Shown here one piece after another: positions 58,390 through 64,000 of a DNA stretch of 64,000 nt (position 1 is the first letter of the stretch; each line of letters starts with the position of its first letter). The stretch is from Alphaproteobacteria bacterium (lineage in GTDB: Bacteria; Pseudomonadota; Alphaproteobacteria; SHVP01), in assembly GCA_040216735.1 (NCBI GenBank), contig JAVJOO010000005.1, forward strand, positions 62,001 through 126,000, written 5' to 3'. The position numbers were made by a program, and so were the translations under genes. The notes under the pieces are model-generated. The model searched no databases, was not told the DNA's origin, and saw only the letters and a list, made by a program, of their open reading frames with translations.

Positions 58390-59241
58390 ATGGCCCAGAA
58401 CAGAGACCTCACTCACCAACGGCTCGCCGATGAGGCTTTTCATACCGACTTCGGTAAAGGAATGGCCTACGGCGACTATCTCGACCTCGGACGTTTGCTT
58501 GCAGCACAGAACCTACGCTCGACCGCGCACGACGAAATGCTGTTCATCGTCATGCACCAATGCAGCGAATTGTGGATGAAGTTGATGATCCACGAACTCG
58601 GCGCGGCGGTCGCGCACCTACGCAACGATTCGCTGCGACCGGCATTCAAAATGACGGCGCGCGTCAGCCAAATTCAAGAACAGCTTACCCAGTCGTGGGG
58701 CATCCTCGCGACGATGACGCCGACCGATTATTTGACCTTCCGCGATACGTTGGGCGCAGCGTCGGGGTTCCAGTCGTTTCAGTACAGGACGCTAGAATTC
58801 ATGATGGGCAACAAGGATCGCAAATACCTCGCGCCCCATAAGGACCGGCCCGAATGGCACGATGCACTCAAGGCCGTCCTGGAAGCGCCGAGCCTCTACG
58901 ACGAAACCATCGGCCTCCTGGCCCGCAAGGGCTTTGCGATCGACCCGAGCGAAGTGAACCGCGACTGGAGCGAACCGCGCGACTCAAACGATAGCGTGCG
59001 CGCGGCCTGGGTCGAAATCTACAGCAACGCCGAAAAACACTGGGACCTATACGAATGGGCCGAAGAATTGGTCGATCTCGAAGATGCATTCCAGACTTGG
59101 CGGTTCCGGCACCGCACCACCGTCGAGCGCATCATCGGCCACAAGCGAGGCACCGGCGGGACCAGCGGCGTGGGATACCTCAAACGCGCGCTCGAGATAC
59201 GCTTCTTTCCTGAACTGTGGGACGCACGGACCGACCTATGA
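58390..59241 (+). CDS. kynA: Tryptophan 2,3-dioxygenase
   Basis: 283 residues from ATG 58390; TTG 58375 would add five residues. Landmarks: YGDYLDLGRLLAAQ, the substrate-binding MHQCSELWMKLMIHEL helix, and the C-terminal heme/substrate loop RHRTTVERIIGHKRGTGGTSG. It is the heme enzyme that opens the indole ring of tryptophan to N-formylkynurenine. The stop overlaps the kynU start by ATGA. No Shine-Dalgarno is evident. Confidence 0.96.
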   Translation: MAQNRDLTHQRLADEAFHTDFGKGMAYGDYLDLGRLLAAQNLRSTAHDEMLFIVMHQCSELWMKLMIHELGAAVAHLRNDSLRPAFKMTARVSQIQEQLTQSWGILATMTPTDYLTFRDTLGAASGFQSFQYRTLEFMMGNKDRKYLAPHKDRPEWHDALKAVLEAPSLYDETIGLLARKGFAIDPSEVNRDWSEPRDSNDSVRAAWVEIYSNAEKHWDLYEWAEELVDLEDAFQTWRFRHRTTVERIIGHKRGTGGTSGVGYLKRALEIRFFPELWDARTDL

Positions 59242-60479
59242 GTGTGGCAACCCTCGACGACTGCGCCGCGCGCGACGCGGCCGACCCCCTCGCCCGCCAC
59301 CGCGACGCCTTCGTGTTGCCAGAAGAGGTGATCTATCTCGACGGCAATTCGCTTGGCGCCCTCCCCAAAACCGTTGCTGCCCGTCTCCAAAGTGCCGTTA
59401 CCGAAGATTGGGGTCAGGGTTTGGTGCGAAGTTGGAACGATGCTGCCTGGATCGACCTGCCGGCAAAACTCGGCGCCAAGATCGCGCCGCTGATCGGTGC
59501 GGCGGCCAAGGATGTGATCGTCGCCGACAGCACCTCGGTCAACCTGTTCAAACTGCTGGTCGCCGCGCTGCGGCTGCGACCCGATCGCCGGACGATCCTG
59601 ATGGAAGCGCGCGACTTTCCGACCGATCTGTACATTGCCCAGGGCGTAGCGGCGCTGATGGGCGACGGCTATAACTGCCGCATCGTACCGACTAAAGAAC
59701 TCGCAGCGGCGATTGACGGGACGATTGCAGTAGTGGCGCTCACCCACGTCAACTTCAAGACTGGTGCGGTGCACGACATGGCAGGGTTGACCGCTCGCTC
59801 CCACCGGGCCGGCGCCCTGACGATCTGGGACCTGTGCCATACCGCCGGCGCACTGCCGGTCGACCTCGCGGGTGCGGACGTCGATTTCGCACTGGGATGT
59901 ACCTATAAATACCTCAATGGCGGACCCGGTGCGCCGGCCTTCGTCTATGTACCTAAATCCCTTCAAGCCGAGTTCCATCAGCCGCTTACCGGATGGATGG
60001 GCCATGCCGATCCGTTTTCATTCGTTGACGACTACGCACCGGCCGACGGTATACGCCGTGCCTTGTCTGGAACGCCGACCATTCTGTCGATGGTCGCGCT
60101 CGATGCCGCGCTCGATGTGTGGGCCGATGTCGACATGACGGCGCTCCGCGCCAAGAGCGTCGCGCTGGGCGATCTGTTCATCCAACTGGTCGAAGCACGG
60201 TGCGCAGGGCAAGGATTCACACTTGCAAGCCCGCGTGACGGCACCCGCCGCGGCTCGCAGGTATCGTTTCGCCATCCTCACGGATATGCCGTGATGCAAG
60301 CGTTGATCGCGCGTGGCGTAATCGGCGATTTTCGTGCACCCGATATCGTGCGCTTCGGCTTTGCCCCGCTCTATATCGGTTACGTCGATGTGTGGCAGGC
60401 CGCCGACGCCCTGTTCGACATCATGGAAACGCGCGCCTGGGACACGCCCCGGTTCAAAACCAGGGCAGCGGTGACATAA
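59238..60479 (+). CDS. kynU: Kynureninase
   Basis: 413 residues from ATG 59238, coupled to kynA (ATGA). All kynureninase motifs are in place: YLDGNSLGALP, DFPTDLYIAQG, THVNFKTG (His170, Asn172), DLCHTAGALPVDL and Lys224 in TYKYLNGGPGAPAFVYV. It cleaves kynurenine to anthranilate and alanine. The window holds a second, divergent copy at 37.1 kb. kynA and kynU together with the formamidase-like gene at 46.8 kb give a complete tryptophan to anthranilate route. Confidence 0.95.
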   Translation: MSVATLDDCAARDAADPLARHRDAFVLPEEVIYLDGNSLGALPKTVAARLQSAVTEDWGQGLVRSWNDAAWIDLPAKLGAKIAPLIGAAAKDVIVADSTSVNLFKLLVAALRLRPDRRTILMEARDFPTDLYIAQGVAALMGDGYNCRIVPTKELAAAIDGTIAVVALTHVNFKTGAVHDMAGLTARSHRAGALTIWDLCHTAGALPVDLAGADVDFALGCTYKYLNGGPGAPAFVYVPKSLQAEFHQPLTGWMGHADPFSFVDDYAPADGIRRALSGTPTILSMVALDAALDVWADVDMTALRAKSVALGDLFIQLVEARCAGQGFTLASPRDGTRRGSQVSFRHPHGYAVMQALIARGVIGDFRAPDIVRFGFAPLYIGYVDVWQAADALFDIMETRAWDTPRFKTRAAVT

Positions 60480-60526
60480 CCTATCGAAATGACGCTCTGC
60501 ACCGTGAAGACCAAAGACCGCGACCG

Positions 60527-61150
60527 ATGAGCCACTCCGCCAAATTTTGGAACCGCATGGCGGCTGGCTACGCGCGCCGCCCCGTTGCAGACGAAGCGAG
60601 CTATCAGAAGAAGCTCGCGATCACGCGCAGCTATCTGAAACCCGGCATGGCGGTTCTGGAGTTTGGCTGCGGGACCGGGTCGACGGCGATTACCCATGCG
60701 CCACACGTCGCGCACATCCATGCCATCGACATCTCGACGAACATGATCGAGATCGCGCGCCGCAAGGCCGCCGACGCCGGCGTTCGCAACGTCACATTCG
60801 AGTGCGCCACTTTGGACTCCTTTATGGCCCCCGCCGAGGCGTTCGATGTGGTTCTGGGCCTGAGCATCCTGCATTTGTTGCCCGACCGCCGCGGCACTAT
60901 CGCCAAGGTTTACACAATGCTGAAGCCAGGCGGGATCTTCGTCAGCAGTACCATCTGCTTGGGCGATTCGATGAAATGGCTGCGGCCAATCGTGCCGGCA
61001 ATCGCGTGGCTCTTCGGTTTAGTTCTGCGCTTTTTCACGTCGACCGAACTTCTGCACGAGATGAAGGATGCAGGTTTCAACATCGACCACGAATGGCGAC
61101 CGGGCCCCAACAAGGCCGTGTTCATCATCGCGAAAAAGCCGGTTGCCTGA
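60527..61150 (+). CDS. Class I SAM-dependent methyltransferase
   Basis: 207 residues. Motif I VLEFGCGTGSTAI near residue 44, the acidic motif II HAIDISTNM and motif IV DVVLGLSILHLL. A hydrophobic helix (IVPAIAWLFGLVLRF) near 145-160 suggests membrane contact or a hydrophobic acceptor. It lies 47 bases after kynU on the same strand, so it may be cotranscribed. The acceptor is unknown. Confidence 0.88.
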   Translation: MSHSAKFWNRMAAGYARRPVADEASYQKKLAITRSYLKPGMAVLEFGCGTGSTAITHAPHVAHIHAIDISTNMIEIARRKAADAGVRNVTFECATLDSFMAPAEAFDVVLGLSILHLLPDRRGTIAKVYTMLKPGGIFVSSTICLGDSMKWLRPIVPAIAWLFGLVLRFFTSTELLHEMKDAGFNIDHEWRPGPNKAVFIIAKKPVA

Positions 61151-61165
61151 AACGCGTCGCGCCGC

Positions 61166-61558
61166 TCAGCGCGGCAGAATGGCGGTGGCCTCGATCTCGA
61201 CTTTCGCGCCGGGTTCAACCAATTCGCTTACCGCGACGACCGCCATGACCGGAAAGATCTTGCCCAGCACCTCGCGGTAGACCGCGCCCACGTCGGCAAC
61301 GCGAGACCGGTAGTCCGCGATATCGGTGACATACCAGGTTAGCCGCACCAGCGTTTCCGGACCGACGCCGGCGGTCGCCAGCACCGCGCGGATGTTGAGC
61401 AGCGCCTGGCGCAATTGATCCACGAAGTCAGGGCCGACCAACCGTTGGTCCGCGTCCCAACCGATTTGTCCTGCCACGACCAAGAACCGACCTTCGGCGA
61501 CGATACCGTTGCTATAGCCGCGCGGTCGCGCCCACCCGTCGGGTTGTATGATTTCCAC
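61166..61558 (-). CDS. RidA family protein (second)
   Basis: 130 residues, GTG start. RidA domain: YSNGIVAEGRFLVVAGQIG, VDQLRQALLNIRAVLATAGVG and VAVSELVEPGAKVEIEATAILP. The catalytic Arg of canonical RidA is replaced here by a Lys-Val-Glu-Ile-Glu end, as in the other RidA of this window. RidA-like genes stand next to CoA-dependent anthranilate degradation genes in other bacteria. It is divergent from the SDR-MarR operon and shares its palindromic operator. Confidence 0.88.
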   Translation of the reverse strand: MEIIQPDGWARPRGYSNGIVAEGRFLVVAGQIGWDADQRLVGPDFVDQLRQALLNIRAVLATAGVGPETLVRLTWYVTDIADYRSRVADVGAVYREVLGKIFPVMAVVAVSELVEPGAKVEIEATAILPR

Positions 61559-61585
61559 GGCGCTCTCGATTGCCAGCCTAGATAA

Positions 61586-61607
61586 ACTATTTTAGGCTTA
61601 AAATAGT
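61586..61607. promoter_or_regulatory. Perfect palindrome ACTATTTTA-GGCT-TAAAATAGT, candidate MarR operator
   Basis: A 22-bp element with perfect 9-bp arms, AT-rich in otherwise GC-rich DNA, lies in the 70-base gap between ridA (minus) and the SDR-marR-ech-acad operon (plus), 22 bases before the SDR start. Its size and symmetry fit a MarR dimer site, and the marR gene is the second gene of the operon. Confidence 0.75.
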
Positions 61608-61628
61608 AACCGAGGAAAGGCGCTTGGC

Positions 61629-62411
61629 GTGAGCAAACCTTTGAGCGGCCAGCATGCGCTCGTAACCGGCGCCAGTCGTGGGATCGGTGCCGCGGTTGCC
61701 GCCGCGCTTGCGGATGCCGGCGCAACTCTATCGCTGACCGCCCGGGACGGCGACGCAGTACGCACGGTCGCGACCGACCTCTCCGCCGCCCATGGTGTCG
61801 CGGCGTACGGCTACGGCGCGGACGCGACCGACGAAAAACAAATCGCCGACATGCTCGCCTCGGCGACGGCGGAGCTCGGGGCACCGACGATCCTTGTGAA
61901 CAACGCCGGCGGCGCCGAAAGCGCCCGCCTGCTCGACGAGAGCCGCGCGCAATGGGATCGGACGATTTTACTGAACCTGACTAGCACGTTCATTGCGATG
62001 CAGGCCGTTCTGCCGTCGATGCTCGCGGCAGGATACGGGCGGATCGTCAATATGGCATCGACCGCCGGGCTCAAGGGATACGCCTACGTTCCCTCCTATT
62101 GCGCGGCCAAACACGGCGTCATCGGGCTTACCCGTGCGGTCGCCCTCGACACCGCGCGCAAGGGCGTCACGGTCAACGCCGTTTGCCCGGGCTATACCGA
62201 CACGCCGATGGTAGCAGATGCAATCGATCAAGCGGCGGCGGCATCCGGTCGGACCCGCGAAGAAACCGTCGCTGCGTTCACCGCCGCCAACCCGCAGCGA
62301 CGCCTGATCGACCCGGCCGAGGTCGCCGCGACCGTTCTGTGGCTTGTGCTGCCCACATCGTCGTCCATTACCGGCCAATCCATCGCGGTTGCCGGCGGCG
62401 AGGTGATGTGA
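61629..62411 (+). CDS. SDR family 3-hydroxyacyl-CoA-type dehydrogenase
   Basis: 260 residues, GTG start. Motifs: TGASRGIGAAVAAAL, NNAGGAESA and the catalytic YCAAKHG near residue 157. It lies first in the operon SDR - MarR - enoyl-CoA hydratase - acyl-CoA dehydrogenase; in this context it is probably the dehydrogenase of a beta-oxidation-like sequence for the ring-opened or dearomatised CoA ester. The stop overlaps the marR start by GTGA. Confidence 0.9.
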   Translation: MSKPLSGQHALVTGASRGIGAAVAAALADAGATLSLTARDGDAVRTVATDLSAAHGVAAYGYGADATDEKQIADMLASATAELGAPTILVNNAGGAESARLLDESRAQWDRTILLNLTSTFIAMQAVLPSMLAAGYGRIVNMASTAGLKGYAYVPSYCAAKHGVIGLTRAVALDTARKGVTVNAVCPGYTDTPMVADAIDQAAAASGRTREETVAAFTAANPQRRLIDPAEVAATVLWLVLPTSSSITGQSIAVAGGEVM

Positions 62412-62929
62412 ATATCGGCTTACCGCCCCAGGACTACGAGGCCGCTGCGGCGCAGGACGACACTCTGGATCTGCGGGTGTGGCTACGATTGCTTTCGTGC
62501 GCCAACATGATCGAAGCGGAAATCCGCCGCCGGTTACGGCGCGAATTCGGTGTGACCCTGCCGTGGTTCGACGCCGTGGCGCAGCTCTACCGCGAGGCCG
62601 ACGGCCTTACGATGTCGGCCCTGTCGCGCCGCTTGATGGTGACCAACGGGAACGCCACAAGTTTGGTCGATCGGCTGGTCGCACAGGGTCACGCTACGCG
62701 CAAACCCGACCCCCAGGATCAGCGAGTCCAGCGCGTCCGCCTCACCCGCAAAGGCCGGGCCGCATTCGAGCGGATGCACCCGGCCCACAGACACTGGATT
62801 AGCGAGCTGATGGGTGGCACCGGTCAATCCGACCTCGGTCGCTTGCATGGCCTTCTCGCGACTCTCAAAGGGTCGATTGCACAATCGCTCGAGTCCGTTT
62901 CTTCCAACGCCGAAAGTCGCCCGACATGA
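62408..62929 (+). CDS. MarR family transcriptional regulator
   Basis: 173 residues, GTG start. The winged HTH is clear: [28 protein letters not shown] (recognition helix ~75-90) and the wing [19 protein letters not shown]. It is the likely repressor binding the palindrome at 61586-61607, with an aromatic acyl-CoA or acid as inducer, as for BadR, CouR and related MarR proteins of aromatic-CoA pathways. Placed between SDR and enoyl-CoA hydratase with ATGA/GTGA overlaps. Confidence 0.93.
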   Translation: MNIGLPPQDYEAAAAQDDTLDLRVWLRLLSCANMIEAEIRRRLRREFGVTLPWFDAVAQLYREADGLTMSALSRRLMVTNGNATSLVDRLVAQGHATRKPDPQDQRVQRVRLTRKGRAAFERMHPAHRHWISELMGGTGQSDLGRLHGLLATLKGSIAQSLESVSSNAESRPT

Positions 62930-63744
62930 ACAGCTTCGATGCCGCTACCTTCCGCCCGCAGCACTTCGACTGGAATCTCGATGGCCAAGTTGCCACGATC
63001 ACGTTGAACAGGCCCGAACGAAAGAACCCGCTCACCTTCGACAGCTACGCCGAGTTGCGCGATACCTTCCGTGCGCTGTCCGACAGCGAGGGCGTCCGTA
63101 CCGTGGTCGTTACCGGCGCGGGCGGTAATTTTTCATCCGGCGGCGACGTGCACGAAATCATCGGCCCCCTAACCAAGATGGACATGCCGGCGCTGATGCG
63201 CTTCACCCGCATGACCGGCGACTTGGTCAAAGCAATGCGCGCCTGCCCGCAAGTGATCGTAGCCGCTGTCGACGGGATTTGCGCCGGTGCCGGCGCTTGC
63301 GTGACGATGGCGGCAGACCTGCGCTACGGCACCGAGCGCAGCAAGGTTGGCTTCCTTTTCGCGCGGGTGGGGTTGGCGGGGTGCGACATGGGCGCCTGCG
63401 CCATGCTACCGCGCATAATCGGTCACGGACGGGCGGCCGAACTGTTCTATTCGGGCCGGATGATGGCGGGCCAGCAGGCCCACGATTGGGGCTTCTTCAA
63501 CGACCTTGTCGCCCCCGATGCCGTGCTTGGCTATGCCCAGGACAAAGCGCGCGAGATTGCCGAGGGTCCGTTCTTCGCCCATTCGATGACCAAGCGGATG
63601 ATGGACCAGGAATGGTCGATGCCGCTCGGCGAGGCCATCGAACACGAAGCACAAGCCCAGGCCATCTGTATGCAGACGAACGACTTTACCCGCGCCTTCG
63701 AAGCCTTCGCCGCGAAACAATCCCCGGTGTTCGAGGGCAATTGA
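62926..63744 (+). CDS. Enoyl-CoA hydratase/isomerase family protein
   Basis: 272 residues, crotonase fold. [16 protein letters not shown] at the N-terminus, oxyanion-hole loops [15 protein letters not shown] (~68-80) and [18 protein letters not shown] (~118-135). The C-terminal part is longer than in the simplest hydratases. Coupled to MarR (ATGA) and to the acyl-CoA dehydrogenase gene (one-base overlap TGATG). It hydrates an unsaturated CoA ester, probably of a cyclic or ring-opened anthranilate product. Confidence 0.92.
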   Translation: MNSFDAATFRPQHFDWNLDGQVATITLNRPERKNPLTFDSYAELRDTFRALSDSEGVRTVVVTGAGGNFSSGGDVHEIIGPLTKMDMPALMRFTRMTGDLVKAMRACPQVIVAAVDGICAGAGACVTMAADLRYGTERSKVGFLFARVGLAGCDMGACAMLPRIIGHGRAAELFYSGRMMAGQQAHDWGFFNDLVAPDAVLGYAQDKAREIAEGPFFAHSMTKRMMDQEWSMPLGEAIEHEAQAQAICMQTNDFTRAFEAFAAKQSPVFEGN

Positions 63745-64000
63745 TGGCCGACCGTACCTTTCTTACCTGGCCGTTCTTTGAGAACCGGCACCGTGACCTT
63801 GCCGATGCGCTCGAGCAGTGGGCTGGAGTGACGCTGACGGCCTTCGAGGAACGGGCTCACGTCGAAGCGACGGTGGCCGATGCTACGCGCGATCTCGTTA
63901 CGGTGTTGGGCAAAGGCGGCTGGTTACGCTATGCCGTCCCTGCCCCTTACGGTGCGCTGGACGGACTCGACGTGCGCAGTTTGTGCCTCGTCCGCGAAAC
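63744..64000 (+). CDS. Acyl-CoA dehydrogenase, N-terminal part (partial)
   Basis: The first 85 codons are in the window and the gene runs off the right edge. The sequence [20 protein letters not shown] and GGWLRYAVPAPYGA fits the N-terminal alpha domain of acyl-CoA dehydrogenases. The start overlaps the enoyl-CoA hydratase stop (TGATG). It would provide the first oxidation step of the CoA-ester pathway of this operon. Confidence 0.75.
   Translation, partial: MADRTFLTWPFFENRHRDLADALEQWAGVTLTAFEERAHVEATVADATRDLVTVLGKGGWLRYAVPAPYGALDGLDVRSLCLVRE

Overview
The window is a dense, GC-rich bacterial chromosome segment, most likely from an alphaproteobacterium, probably near Rhodospirillales. The best evidence is the order mfd-sdhE with recG divergent and a DUF502 membrane protein behind recG, together with a kynurenine-pathway island of the type seen in soil and marine alphaproteobacteria. 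I see no rRNA, tRNA, CRISPR array, insertion sequence or prophage. Genes are tightly packed, with many ATGA/GTGA start-stop overlaps and an unusual number of convergent gene pairs whose stop codons overlap.

Region 1 (1-13 kb): the end of a hydantoinase/oxoprolinase operon (HyuA, then a HyuB with a lysine/alanine-rich histone H1-like tail), a small HTH protein, an orphan flagellin, redox genes (GST, SDR, FrnE-like DsbA), and the repair/respiration block mfd, sdhE, recG, DUF502. Region 2 (13-26 kb): a type III polyketide synthase with an ICMT-like methyltransferase, an envelope glycosyltransferase operon (GT2, LAB_N, GT39) headed by a Crp/Fnr regulator, DUF427, a peptidoglycan-binding/repeat protein, an IclR regulator divergent from a flavin reductase, several small membrane or secreted proteins of unknown role, an OmpA-type porin and a TPR lipoprotein-sized protein. 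Region 3 (26-33 kb): class III CoA-transferase, dienelactone-hydrolase-like enzyme, FAD oxidoreductase, acyl-CoA ligase, secreted glutathione peroxidase-like protein and a free-standing AsnC/RAM domain.

Region 4 (32.5-64 kb) reads as one large catabolic island for tryptophan/indole-type aromatics. It holds two HyuA/HyuB pairs, an isochorismatase-fold hydrolase, a divergent kynureninase paralogue, a complete Liv-type ABC transporter with its binding protein, a maleate isomerase/Asp racemase family protein, two aldo/keto reductases with altered active sites, a kynurenine-formamidase-like hydrolase, two RidA proteins, a class V PLP enzyme, a split indolepyruvate:ferredoxin oxidoreductase, tryptophan 2,3-dioxygenase, kynureninase, and then an SDR-MarR-enoyl-CoA hydratase-acyl-CoA dehydrogenase operon that runs off the right edge. 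The simplest reading is tryptophan -> N-formylkynurenine -> kynurenine -> anthranilate, then anthranilate through the aerobic CoA-thioester (2-aminobenzoyl-CoA) route. In parallel, indolepyruvate would be oxidised to indoleacetyl-CoA. The HyuAB pairs would then be candidates for ATP-dependent opening of a lactam intermediate. The enzyme families are seen in the sequence; the joined pathway is inference.
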